Positions 17,640-26,960 of a stretch of DNA of 64,000 nt are shown here, in pieces; the stretch's first letter is position 1, and each line of letters begins with the position of its first letter. This DNA is from Candidatus Woesearchaeota archaeon (GTDB taxonomy: Archaea; Nanobdellota; Nanobdellia; Woesearchaeales; UBA10216): assembly GCA_016184345.1 (NCBI GenBank), contig JACPCV010000003.1:1-64000 (forward strand), read 5' to 3'. A program made the translations under genes and the position numbers. The notes beneath the pieces were generated by a model. It was given only the letters and a program-made list of their open reading frames with translations, was not told where the DNA came from and did not search any database.

Positions 17640-19649
17640 ATGGCGGCCGACTTGTCGTGGGGTCAGTTAATAACTGCAGCCATTGTTGCGGTAGTGGTCT
17701 TTTTTTCAGTGCAAGCGGGCGGGAATTTTATTGCGCACGCTGCTGACAAGATTAGCGATATTACCGGGATTCCGCCTGGACAGCCTTCAATAAAGGTATT
17801 TACGGCTACTCCTGATGGCAACGGCAACATGCGGTTCCAGCTTTCTTTGGGCAGCAGCACCAGCGATGTTGGGCTCCAGATTTACCAGCTGTATACGCCA
17901 GCCCCTGATAAGGACCTTGCTAATACGGCTCCTGATTTCAAGAAGGAAAACATGATTTTTGACCTTATCCCTGACAGTGAGAAAACAGGGCAGAAGCTGA
18001 CAGACGAGCTGAAAAATGGAGTCATCAACCCGCTGTGCCCGCAGGATGCAACTAACTCAGAGGGCAAGTTTACAGCTGGTAAGAACGGTTGCGAGTCATC
18101 ATCCCCTTATAAGCCAGGCGGCTACAGATTCGATGCTGTTCTAAAAAAGGATGGCAAAACAGTGGACAACAGGAACACAATCTCAGGCTTTTACGACGAG
18201 AGCTATGTTGAGATGCTGAACAAGCCTGTTTTTGGATGCGATGACCCTGATTTCGGCAACTGCAATGTTATGGAGTGCAAAAAGGTGCTGATAAATAAAA
18301 ATCAATTTGACTCTTTTTTAACGGTGAGAAGAGAGTCAGGCGTGCTTAGGTCTATTTCCATTGAGTTCAGGAATGAAAAGGGATTTAACGCGGCAAATGA
18401 CTGCGGCAAGGTGGGTGATTTTTCGGGGAATGTCCTAAACAATAACGACCAGGACTCAAGGGCTGCGAATTTTGTCTTAAAAGGCTGCAGCGACAAGGAC
18501 ATGGATGACCTGAACATAAAGGTTGCAAGGGCAAGGCTCTTGGAAGCGGCTTTCGAGTACAGCGTCCAAAAAATAGATTCTGAGGACAAATATGTTACAG
18601 ACTTGGCTAATCTTGATTCCTGGAAGAAGGAGGCTGTCACAATGACGATGAGTTGCACTAAGGGCCGGCTGCCAGCTCCGGCTCCGAAGGGGGCTTATGT
18701 GGCATTGCAAAGTCTTGGCTGGCAATTCGTGCCTATTGGCGAAACGCCTAAGGTATGGCAAGGCAGGGTTAATGCTGAATTGGATAAGGTTATAGGGAAC
18801 CTGAGGCCTGTAATAACAGATGCAGTGGCGGGAATAAACAGTGGACAGATTGCGTTAACCTGGACTTTGCTGCCGCCAAACAGCAAAGCCATTACTTCTT
18901 ACAGGCTGGAATTGTTCCACACTGCTACTGCAATTAACAACGAGTGGTCTGTTGCTAAGGATTTGGTTTACATCAATGAGAAATATCAGATTACACGGTT
19001 AGCAACAAAGGTTGCTCTGCCCGACCAGCCCGCCATAACTGACAGTTCTTACAGGTATCCCAAAATCGGGGGCTTATCGCCTGACCAGATGGGCACATAC
19101 TGGCTTGTTCTGACTGCCTTTGATGCTGCTGGGCAAAGCAGCAGTAAGGAAGCTAAAATCGGGGTCTATGACAACCGGTTTATCGAATATTACCGCGATT
19201 TCCCTCCTAATGATAAGGGTCTACCTAAGATTGATGATGCCTGCGGCAGCGGTTGTGATGTTGCTGGGAAAAAAGAGAGCGCCTTGGGCAATAAGAATCT
19301 CGGTGCGTATACACGAGCTGCATTTTATATGCACAAGGGCGAGTTCAACAAGGCCTGCTACCTTGAGCCCCAGCAGGGCGGCGCAGCTAAGATTGTTGGC
19401 TGCGTGCCAAGCGAGGTTGACCTGCTTTACAGGGAAGTGGTGACAGCGTATGTAGAAAGCTTACCTCCAGAAGCTATACAGTTTGGTAAAACAGCGGCAG
19501 ATTTGCTGAAATTTGACTGTTGGACCGAGACCTGGATGGACAATTACCAGACGCGATACGTAGACACCGGCATAAAGGCAGTGTGTGATGCGAAAAATAA
19601 GCTTAAGCAGACCCTTGATGGGTTTCACTGGGGCTACATGGGCAGTTAA
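17640..19649 (+). CDS. large secreted/membrane-anchored protein with fibronectin-III-like segment
   Basis: N-terminal TM; TDAVAGINSGQIALTWTLLPPNSKAITSYRLELF reminiscent of FN3. Confidence 0.65.
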   Translation: MAADLSWGQLITAAIVAVVVFFSVQAGGNFIAHAADKISDITGIPPGQPSIKVFTATPDGNGNMRFQLSLGSSTSDVGLQIYQLYTPAPDKDLANTAPDFKKENMIFDLIPDSEKTGQKLTDELKNGVINPLCPQDATNSEGKFTAGKNGCESSSPYKPGGYRFDAVLKKDGKTVDNRNTISGFYDESYVEMLNKPVFGCDDPDFGNCNVMECKKVLINKNQFDSFLTVRRESGVLRSISIEFRNEKGFNAANDCGKVGDFSGNVLNNNDQDSRAANFVLKGCSDKDMDDLNIKVARARLLEAAFEYSVQKIDSEDKYVTDLANLDSWKKEAVTMTMSCTKGRLPAPAPKGAYVALQSLGWQFVPIGETPKVWQGRVNAELDKVIGNLRPVITDAVAGINSGQIALTWTLLPPNSKAITSYRLELFHTATAINNEWSVAKDLVYINEKYQITRLATKVALPDQPAITDSSYRYPKIGGLSPDQMGTYWLVLTAFDAAGQSSSKEAKIGVYDNRFIEYYRDFPPNDKGLPKIDDACGSGCDVAGKKESALGNKNLGAYTRAAFYMHKGEFNKACYLEPQQGGAAKIVGCVPSEVDLLYREVVTAYVESLPPEAIQFGKTAADLLKFDCWTETWMDNYQTRYVDTGIKAVCDAKNKLKQTLDGFHWGYMGS

Positions 19650-19669
19650 GATTGCGGAGGAAAAATAAG

Positions 19670-19954
19670 ATGAGAAGCAGGAAAAAAGCTGAAGGGTTAT
19701 CGTTGCAGGTTATTGTTATTGCGGCAATAGCTCTGGTTGTGCTGCTTGTTGTGCTTGGCGTGTTCAAGGGCGGTATTGACAGGATAATTCCGGGCTTAAG
19801 CCACATTAATGACTGTAAGGCGAAAAATGGATATTGCGCCAAATTCGGAGGATGCGCATCAGTAGAAACTGAGGTTTACGGCCTTGGCTGTGAGTTAGAG
19901 AAGAATCCTGATAGCAACTTAAAAAATCCCGTTTGCTGTATAAAACCAAAATAA
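19670..19954 (+). CDS. small prepilin-like membrane protein, Cys-rich C-terminus
   Basis: MRSRKKAEGLSLQVIVIAAIALVVLLVVLGVF; GGAGG SD just upstream. Confidence 0.65.
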   Translation: MRSRKKAEGLSLQVIVIAAIALVVLLVVLGVFKGGIDRIIPGLSHINDCKAKNGYCAKFGGCASVETEVYGLGCELEKNPDSNLKNPVCCIKPK

Positions 19955-19956
19955 AA

Positions 19957-20565
19957 ATGCTGAGGCACAAGATTACAAGGAACAGGAAGGGGTCGTCTGA
20001 TGTTACCATACTTTCAGGAGGCCGCTTTCTCCTTGCGGCAGCATTCATCATCTTTATCATATTCCCATTTTTTGGCAAGAGGCTTTTCGGTTTTATTGGA
20101 GGAACTGGCGCGAATGCGTATTCCATTGACAAGGGCTTTGCTGACCTTATCACAAAGGTTAAGGACCTTCAGGAGGGCGGTGAGACTGTCCCCCACCCAT
20201 TCACTGTTGACGACGGCTTTTACCTTGTCAGCTTCAATTACGTTGAACCCACCAACGGCAAGGCGACAAAGCCGCCGGACTGCAACGGAATAGCCTGCTT
20301 TTGCGTTTGCACAGAGCCAACGTGCCTAAAGCTGGATGTGAAAAATAATAAGGGCAGGGACTGCAGGCCCCTTCCGGGTTATAGTGCAATAGTGGCCCAA
20401 AAAGGTATTAAGGGCAACGACGGGCAGAGACAGGTGAATACTTATAGTGACGATAATGAGGGCTATTACTTCTACGTCAAAGGCGAAAAGACAGTTGCTG
20501 TGAATCTTCGGAGGCGTATAAGTAGCCTTTATGGAAGCATGCTTTACATTGGAAAAATCAAGTAA
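19957..20565 (+). CDS. hypothetical membrane-anchored protein
   Basis: NRKGSSDVTILSGGRFLLAAAFIIFIIFPFF N-terminus. Confidence 0.65.
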   Translation: MLRHKITRNRKGSSDVTILSGGRFLLAAAFIIFIIFPFFGKRLFGFIGGTGANAYSIDKGFADLITKVKDLQEGGETVPHPFTVDDGFYLVSFNYVEPTNGKATKPPDCNGIACFCVCTEPTCLKLDVKNNKGRDCRPLPGYSAIVAQKGIKGNDGQRQVNTYSDDNEGYYFYVKGEKTVAVNLRRRISSLYGSMLYIGKIK

Positions 20566-20616
20566 GGCTTTTGTACCGCAACTAATTTAAATGTTAAGAA
20601 AGCTTAATCTCTGCTG

Positions 20617-21081
20617 ATGTTGAAAGGCAATATGCTGATTTTTGGAAAAAGGGGCACTGAAGGCCAGACAGTGCTCATCTACATGGCGATAGGGATTCTC
20701 TTCGCAGGCCTTGTCCTGCAGGGGGTAGTCAAGAAATCCCTTGAGGACATTAAGGGCGAGACGCTTGAGAAGAATTACATTGCGAGGGACATTGCCTTGG
20801 TGCTGGACTCTGTTTACGCTGTTCCCGGTGACTTGAAATATGCTTACTCTGAGCAGGATTATCACTACACTGTTGAGTTTAAAGGCGGGAAGGTTTATGT
20901 TGGAAAATCCTGTGGTGACAAGGACACTGGTGTTTACGCCTTTTTTGATGGGGGGCTTAAGGACAGCGATAAGCTGGCTGAATGCCTCGTGCCGAACACG
21001 AACAGCCTTAAGCCCATGCTGATTGTCTTCGAAAAGAAGGAGGGCATAGTAAGTGTGAGTGCTGAGAACAACATTCCATAA
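20617..21081 (+). CDS. hypothetical membrane-anchored protein
   Basis: GKRGTEGQTVLIYMAIGILFAGLVLQGVV N-terminus. Confidence 0.65.
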   Translation: MLKGNMLIFGKRGTEGQTVLIYMAIGILFAGLVLQGVVKKSLEDIKGETLEKNYIARDIALVLDSVYAVPGDLKYAYSEQDYHYTVEFKGGKVYVGKSCGDKDTGVYAFFDGGLKDSDKLAECLVPNTNSLKPMLIVFEKKEGIVSVSAENNIP

Positions 21082-21091
21082 GTGGTCGGAT

Positions 21092-21634
21092 ATGGTGAGT
21101 AAGCTGGGTTCATTGTTGCGGAACAAGAAGGGCGATAGCACTCCTGATGAGATGATTGGTTGGATTCACAGGAGCGTTTTCACTGTCATAGTGGCTCTCA
21201 CAACATATTTCATAATCAGGGCGTTCATAGTCACAAGCATCCAGGTTGCTCCGATAGAGGCAAACGTCCTTATGAGCTACCCTCATATTCATAAGGATGG
21301 CTTTTCCAAATTTGACAGCACGATAGGGAGGCTATATCCTGGAGTTATGGACACGAGCAGGTTTACTACGGGGCAGCTGAAGCTGCTGAAAGGTGAAAAG
21401 CCTTCGATTGTTGGCAGGTTTGCAAGGAACCAGACAATCATTGACTACCATCTGAAGAAGGAAGAGCCTGTCTATGCCTATACTGATTTTGACAGGTACA
21501 AGCTTTGGCAGCCGCTGGCCCAGAGCAAAGCCAAGGGTGAGGGTGGGAAGACGCCTTACGCTGAACTGAGATATGTCACTTTGGCTGACGGTAGGGGTGC
21601 CATCATTGAAACTGTAATGATTGCTTCGAATTAA
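21092..21634 (+). CDS. hypothetical membrane-anchored protein
   Basis: RNKKGDSTPDEMIGWIHRSVFTVIVALTTYFIIRAF N-terminus. Confidence 0.65.
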   Translation: MVSKLGSLLRNKKGDSTPDEMIGWIHRSVFTVIVALTTYFIIRAFIVTSIQVAPIEANVLMSYPHIHKDGFSKFDSTIGRLYPGVMDTSRFTTGQLKLLKGEKPSIVGRFARNQTIIDYHLKKEEPVYAYTDFDRYKLWQPLAQSKAKGEGGKTPYAELRYVTLADGRGAIIETVMIASN

Positions 21635-21648
21635 CAGGTTGTTGATAA

Positions 21649-22446
21649 ATGAAAACTGCAAATCATTTTAACAAGTCAAAAAGAGGTCAGTTCGGGTTTG
21701 ACCTGGCGGATATTTTTTCCTACATAGGCTATTTTATTGTCGTGCTGATAATAATCATCATCCTGAACATTCCCAGCTGCCTGACTGGCATTGATACGAA
21801 GAAGGCGGATTCAAAGCTTCAGGAAAAAGCTGATTCAATGGCTTTGGTGAGCGCTGACACCCAAATTGCCAGCTATTTGCGGACACAGATGCCTGAAAGA
21901 ACTGAGCTGTTTGCAAAGCTTGACTGGCTTGAGCAGCATAAGAATTTCCTCAGGACAAGCGTGGTTGATCCGGAAACCGGGATAACCTTACCTGCGGAGG
22001 TTAAGCTGGACGTTGGGCAGGCAAAAGCCTTCCTTAACAGCCATCCTGATGTTTATGCAGACAAGGATTATTCTGGGTTCATAAGCAGCCTTCAGGCTGT
22101 TTACGCTGCAGAAAAGAAAGAGCAGAATAATGTGAAAATGGCGTTCAAAGCCGTGACCACTGCCCTGTTCATTCGGGGATTTAGTAACGGTAAAAAGCTG
22201 GATAAAAATAATGACGGCTACACATACTACCTGTCTCCGGTGAGTGTTGATTTCCAGAACAGCAACCCCGGAGAATCAGGCAGGGACAGTGATTATGATT
22301 TGTCAGTTGAAATCTTGCCTGGCGAAATGCTGCCTGAGAGGACGCCAGTGCAGTCAATACAGGTCATACCGCTTGCAGACCTGACTCTTGCAAAAATCAG
22401 GCTGACTTACCACCCTGAGCGTTCATCATGGCTGCCACAGCCGTAA
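21649..22446 (+). CDS. hypothetical membrane-anchored protein
   Basis: SKRGQFGFDLADIFSYIGYFIVVLIIIIILNI N-terminus. Confidence 0.65.
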   Translation: MKTANHFNKSKRGQFGFDLADIFSYIGYFIVVLIIIIILNIPSCLTGIDTKKADSKLQEKADSMALVSADTQIASYLRTQMPERTELFAKLDWLEQHKNFLRTSVVDPETGITLPAEVKLDVGQAKAFLNSHPDVYADKDYSGFISSLQAVYAAEKKEQNNVKMAFKAVTTALFIRGFSNGKKLDKNNDGYTYYLSPVSVDFQNSNPGESGRDSDYDLSVEILPGEMLPERTPVQSIQVIPLADLTLAKIRLTYHPERSSWLPQP

Positions 22447-22459
22447 AAGGGGAATCAAA

Positions 22460-23548
22460 ATGAAAAGGAAAATGCTTATGGCCGCAAATAAGAAAGGGCT
22501 TAACTATTACTCACCCATAATAGCTATAATGGGAATATTCATACTTGGGGCCATACTCTCCAACCTTTTCGTGAAGCAGTATAATCTTGCTTCTGATTTT
22601 GACCTTGGAAGGGAGCAGTTCAGGATACTGCTTACTGAGTCATCCGCTGAGAAGGTCCTGCTTTTTGTTGACAATGCTGCCAGGCTTGCGCTTGAGCAGG
22701 CAGCCTACAAGTATGGCAAAAACGGATTTTATCAGTCTGGCACCTCGTGCGGCAACAAAGACGGCTTCAATCTCTGGACGAAAGAGGAGAGTAATACGCA
22801 AAATGATTGTGTGCCACAACTAACCCCGTGTTATCCTACTAACTCCAATATGATGGCCACATTGCATGATTTTTTCGCCAACGCACTTGATAGCTTCATA
22901 AGCGGCTTTAACGGGAAAAGCGGCCTGAAAGTTGAAGGCAACAAGGTAATGCTCCCTTCGAGCTACGACTTTACGATCTCACCTGTCTCGGGCAGGACAG
23001 AAATAAAAGGGATGTCACAGCAGCCTGTTTCTCTTGCAGCAACAAGAACAAACCAGCTGGTGTATGACATAAAGCCAAACTTCAGGCAGAGCATAACTCC
23101 GGATGTTATCTCAGATGGCAATGATGTTGCCAGCAAATCCCCCCAGCTTCTGCGAAAAAAAGAGCAGGAGATTAGCTCTGTCCTTAGCTCTTTTAACAGC
23201 CAGAACCCTGACTTGAAATGGGAGCTTGCTAGCTATTTAACCCCACCAAGTTCCTGCAGCCGCGTGATAGACAAGTGCACCTACAAGTGCAACTGCGTGA
23301 TTGTGGAGTACCCCTGCCCGGAGGATAATAAGAAAATATGCACTCGTGAAGACTGCGAAACATGCATCGGAAGCCTTGTTGAAACAGTCAGTTATGATGA
23401 TGTCTATGCATCCTTCTCAGTAGCAAACGGCAAGGGCTTCTACATATCTGACCCTTCTTCAACCCCTCCACAACTGAAAAGCGTTGCCTACAATTTCGGG
23501 CTTAACTGGCTTGAGGAAACCGGGCGCAGCACTAAGTGCGAGCCATAG
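22460..23548 (+). CDS. hypothetical membrane-anchored protein, Cys-rich segment
   Basis: NKKGLNYYSPIIAIMGIFILGAILSN N-terminus; CSRVIDKCTYKCNCVIVEYPCPEDNKKICTREDCETC. Confidence 0.65.
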   Translation: MKRKMLMAANKKGLNYYSPIIAIMGIFILGAILSNLFVKQYNLASDFDLGREQFRILLTESSAEKVLLFVDNAARLALEQAAYKYGKNGFYQSGTSCGNKDGFNLWTKEESNTQNDCVPQLTPCYPTNSNMMATLHDFFANALDSFISGFNGKSGLKVEGNKVMLPSSYDFTISPVSGRTEIKGMSQQPVSLAATRTNQLVYDIKPNFRQSITPDVISDGNDVASKSPQLLRKKEQEISSVLSSFNSQNPDLKWELASYLTPPSSCSRVIDKCTYKCNCVIVEYPCPEDNKKICTREDCETCIGSLVETVSYDDVYASFSVANGKGFYISDPSSTPPQLKSVAYNFGLNWLEETGRSTKCEP

Positions 23549-23601
23549 CTTTGCTGCAACAGGCGTTATTGAAAAGTTCGTTAATGCAGTTGCCACTTGA
23601 T

Positions 23602-23695
23602 CCAGCTTCGGTTCGTGTTCACGAACTGACTTTCTCCTCCCTCGGTTGCCGAAGGGGAGGGAAAGGTCACCTTGCGCAATGCAAGGCGAAGCTGG
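23602..23695 (+). repeat. multi-arm palindromic element (three arms closed by 9-bp stem)
   Basis: CCAGCTTCG [GTTCGTgttcACGAAC] [TGACTTTC...GAAAGGTCA] [CCTTGCgcaatGCAAGG] CGAAGCTGG. Confidence 0.75.
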
Positions 23696-23773
23696 CTAAC
23701 GAAGGCAACTTTCCAATGCTGCTCCGCAACAACAAATTATTTATAGTTCTGGCAGGGCTGTGGCTTTTGCAAA

Positions 23774-24838
23774 ATGATTCGCTTGTCCTATGATGAGATA
23801 ATTGCAAAGATTAAGGAAAAGAGCAGCCTTAGCGAGAGTGAGCTTTCTGATAAGGTAGAAAAGAAGGTTGCCCAGCTTGCCGGTTTGGTGAGCAGGGAGG
23901 GCGCTGCCCACATTGTGGCTTCTGAGCTGGGCATAAAGCTGGTTGGCCAGCTCTCCGGAAGGCTCCAGATTAAGAACATCCTTAACGGAATGAGGGATGT
24001 TGAGACTGTTGGCAAGGTCATGCAGGTGTTTGAAGAAAGGCAGTTCAGCACAAACGGCAGGGAGGGGAAGGTTGCTTCACTTCAGGTTGCTGATGAGACA
24101 GGCGGCATACGGGCTGTTCTGTGGAATGAGCAGGCGGAAAACGTAAAGGGCGTCAAAGCTGGTGATGTTGTGAAGGTAAAGAGCGCTTATGTCCGGGAGC
24201 GCAACGGCCTGAAGGAACTGCACCTTAACGACAGGAGCGTCCTGCTTGTCAATCCTCCTGGGGAGACTGTTGACGTGGCTGTTACACTGGCTGCATCACC
24301 GCAGCAGCAGAAGGCAGGTGTTGCAAGGAAGAAATTGTCTGAGTTGTCAGATGCTGACTTTATCGTTGAAGTCCTTGGAACGGTTGTACAGGTTTTTGAC
24401 ATGAAGTTCTTTGAGGTCTGCCCTGACTGCGGGAAAAGGGCAAAGCCCCTTAATGGAACGTTCACATGCGAGCAGCACGGTGCGGTAAAGCCTTCATACT
24501 CTTACGTCATGAATACAGTCATTGATGACGGAACAGAAACAATGCGGCTTGTCCTTTTCAGGAGGATGGTTGAGAGGCTGCTCAGGAAAACCGAGCAGGA
24601 AGTCCTCTCTTATCGCCTGCAGCCTGACGCTTTCCAGCAGGTCAAGAACGACATCCTTGGCAACTTTGTCAAGGCTGTGGTCAGGGTTAACAAGAATGAC
24701 ATGTTCGACCGGCTTGAGCTTGTCGCTCAGGAAGTTTACGAGGCAAGCCCTGATGAGGAAATAACAAGATTGAATGATGAACTGGCTGCAGCAGAAGTAA
24801 ACAGCCAGAAGTTGAAAGAAGCCAGCAAGGTACAATGA
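23774..24838 (+). CDS. archaeal replication factor A (RPA-like OB-fold ssDNA-binding protein)
   Basis: OB folds (GKVMQVFEERQFSTNGREGKVASLQVADETGGIRAVLWNEQA), C4-type zinc-finger-like CPDCGKRAKPLNGTFTCEQHG. Confidence 0.85.
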   Translation: MIRLSYDEIIAKIKEKSSLSESELSDKVEKKVAQLAGLVSREGAAHIVASELGIKLVGQLSGRLQIKNILNGMRDVETVGKVMQVFEERQFSTNGREGKVASLQVADETGGIRAVLWNEQAENVKGVKAGDVVKVKSAYVRERNGLKELHLNDRSVLLVNPPGETVDVAVTLAASPQQQKAGVARKKLSELSDADFIVEVLGTVVQVFDMKFFEVCPDCGKRAKPLNGTFTCEQHGAVKPSYSYVMNTVIDDGTETMRLVLFRRMVERLLRKTEQEVLSYRLQPDAFQQVKNDILGNFVKAVVRVNKNDMFDRLELVAQEVYEASPDEEITRLNDELAAAEVNSQKLKEASKVQ

Positions 24839-25302
24839 TTTTTTTCACGCATCTCCTGGGCGGAGTATTGGCTGTTGCTTATTTCGGCAGCTTTTTCGGC
24901 ATTGGCGGCAGTGGCAGCGTTAAAATAGTTGCCATAGCAGTAGCTGCATTATTCTCCATTCTTCCAGACATCGACATGGTAAAATCAAAGGCAGGCAAAC
25001 ACCTGCAGCCATTCTCCACAGTTCTTTCTCTTGTCTTCAGGCACCGCGGCTTCCTCCACAGCTTCATATTCGCAGCAATTGTTTATCTCGGCATCCGCTA
25101 CCTTCTCTCCCCTGCAATTGCAGCTGCGGCAGCTATTGGCTATTCATCGCATCTCATCCTGGATTCTTTGACAAAAGAAGGGATAATGCCTTTTTCACCG
25201 CTGTCAAAATTCAGGCAAAAGGGTTTCGTAAAAACTGGCGGAATCTTGGAGAAAGCACTCGCAATGGCAATCTTTGTTCTTATAATATTGAAGCTGGTTT
25301 GA
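24835..25302 (+). CDS. YdjM/DUF457-like membrane-bound metal-dependent hydrolase
   Basis: MIFFTHLLGGVLAV, LPDIDMVKSKAG, HRGFLHSFIF, GYSSHLILDSLTKEGIMPF. Confidence 0.9.
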   Translation: MIFFTHLLGGVLAVAYFGSFFGIGGSGSVKIVAIAVAALFSILPDIDMVKSKAGKHLQPFSTVLSLVFRHRGFLHSFIFAAIVYLGIRYLLSPAIAAAAAIGYSSHLILDSLTKEGIMPFSPLSKFRQKGFVKTGGILEKALAMAIFVLIILKLV

Positions 25303-25329
25303 AAAGTTTACGGAAAATAGCATAGTATC

Positions 25330-25368
25330 CACTGGACACTGGACAGATGCCCGGCTAGGGTATTTAAA
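25330..25368 (+). promoter_or_regulatory. promoter-like repeat with TATA box, shared with 522..560 (minus)
   Basis: CACTGGACACTGGACAGATGCCCGGCTAGGGTATTTAAA resembles reverse complement of 522..560. Confidence 0.5.
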
Positions 25369-25404
25369 GGGGTACTTTCTTTATGAGTAAAGCGCTTGCG
25401 GGAG

Positions 25405-25454
25405 GCGCAAATCGGGATACGCCCGATTGCGCATTCAGCTTAAGCTGAATTGCG
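25405..25454 (+). repeat. two-armed palindromic element
   Basis: GCGCAAATCGGGatacGCCCGATTGCGCATTCAGCttaaGCTGAATTGCG. Confidence 0.8.
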
Positions 25455-25479
25455 ACAAGGAAGCAGAAGGTGAAATGAG

Positions 25480-25845
25480 ATGAATGGATTGGAAAGCGTG
25501 TATGGAAGAGAGTACGGAAACAAGGGCATGGCAGCGGCAGGAAGCTTGGGGGCTGCTGGTGTCGGAGCAGGAGGCTTGGCAGGGGAAAACGCAAGCGCTG
25601 CAATCCCCAACATGCCTGACAAGAAGTTCAAGGCAGGGCCTGTTACTGCAACAGTTTGGAAGGCAATTTCCCCAAAAGGGAGTGCATACTTCAACGTCCA
25701 GCTAGGCAGGAGCTACAAGGACAAGGAGAATAACTGGAAGAGTACAAGCTCGCTAAGGGAGAATGATGTTCCAAAAGCGATGGTGCTGCTCCAGAAGGCA
25801 TACGAGTACGTAATCTCGCAGGCAACAAACTCCACGCTCAATTAG
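25480..25845 (+). CDS. conserved hypothetical protein
   Basis: Gly/Ala-rich N-terminus; GPVTATVWKAISPKGSAYFNVQLGRSYKDKENNWKSTSSLRENDVPKAMVLLQKAYEYV. Confidence 0.7.
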   Translation: MNGLESVYGREYGNKGMAAAGSLGAAGVGAGGLAGENASAAIPNMPDKKFKAGPVTATVWKAISPKGSAYFNVQLGRSYKDKENNWKSTSSLRENDVPKAMVLLQKAYEYVISQATNSTLN

Positions 25846-25922
25846 CAGTTTAGGTGCGCAATTTGCTTTTCGCTGCGGCTACAGTTGCTGCGGTGGATAA
25901 AAAACTTTAAAATAAGAAGGTG

Positions 25923-26945
25923 ATGAGAGTGAAAAGGAGACAGGAACTTGTTTTGGAAGAGGAATCTATCGGGGATGGGGAAATGGTAAAAACTGAGCGA
26001 ACTGACGGCACTAAGGGCTCTGAGCTTGAGCAGCTGCCTGGGGTGGGTGCTGCCACAGCTGAGAAGCTGATTTCAGGCGGTTACGACACTCTCCTTGGCA
26101 TTGCTGTTGCCACGCCTGGTGAGCTTGTTGAATTGACTGGTGTTACCGAGCTTGCTGCCAGGAAGATGATTCAGTTTGCTAGGGACAAGCTGGAGATGGG
26201 CTTTGTTTCTGCAGAGGATGTCCTGGTAAGAAGGCGGGGCATCGGGAAGATAAATTCAGGCAGCACAGCCCTTGACACTTTGTTGGGTGGGGGTTTTGAG
26301 ACTGGGGCTATTACAGAAGCTTATGGGGCCTATGGCGCCGGAAAAAGCCAGCTTGCTCACAGTCTCGCTGTTAACTGCATAAGGCAGTTCCCGGATTCAT
26401 ACGTTGTTTTCATCGACACAGAATCCACGTTCAGGCCTGAGAGGATTATTGACATTGCAAAAGCCCAGGGCCTTGAGCCTGATAAGGTACTGAAGCAGAT
26501 AAAGGTTGCTCGTGCTTTCAACTCGGACCACCAGATGCTGCTTGCTGAGAAGATTGATGACCTGATAAAGAAGCAGAATCTGAATGCGAAGCTGGTCATT
26601 GTTGACTCCCTCACTGCACATTTCAGGGCTGAGTTTATTGGCCGTGGCACATTGGCTGACAGGCAGCAGAAGATTAACAAGCACATGCACACATTGATGA
26701 GGCTTGCTGAGCTTAACAACCTGTGCGTTTACGTAACCAACCAAGTCATGGCCAAGCCTGACGTGTTCTTTGGAGACCCGACAGAGGCAATTGGCGGCCA
26801 TGTTGTGGCTCACGCATCAACATACCGCCTCTACCTCAGGAGGGGAAAGAAGGGCACCAGGGTTGCTAAGATGATTGACAGCCCAAGCCTGCCGGAGGGC
26901 GAGGCAACGTTTGTGCTTGACATCTCTGGTGTGAGGGACATTTGA
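25923..26945 (+). CDS. radA: DNA repair and recombination protein RadA
   Basis: HhH domain LEQLPGVGAATAEKLISGGYDTL, Walker A GAYGAGKSQLAHSLA, VYVTNQVMAKPDVFFGDPTEAIGGHVVAHASTYRLYLRRG. Confidence 0.97.
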   Translation: MRVKRRQELVLEEESIGDGEMVKTERTDGTKGSELEQLPGVGAATAEKLISGGYDTLLGIAVATPGELVELTGVTELAARKMIQFARDKLEMGFVSAEDVLVRRRGIGKINSGSTALDTLLGGGFETGAITEAYGAYGAGKSQLAHSLAVNCIRQFPDSYVVFIDTESTFRPERIIDIAKAQGLEPDKVLKQIKVARAFNSDHQMLLAEKIDDLIKKQNLNAKLVIVDSLTAHFRAEFIGRGTLADRQQKINKHMHTLMRLAELNNLCVYVTNQVMAKPDVFFGDPTEAIGGHVVAHASTYRLYLRRGKKGTRVAKMIDSPSLPEGEATFVLDISGVRDI

Positions 26946-26960
26946 TGTGACATGCCGACA

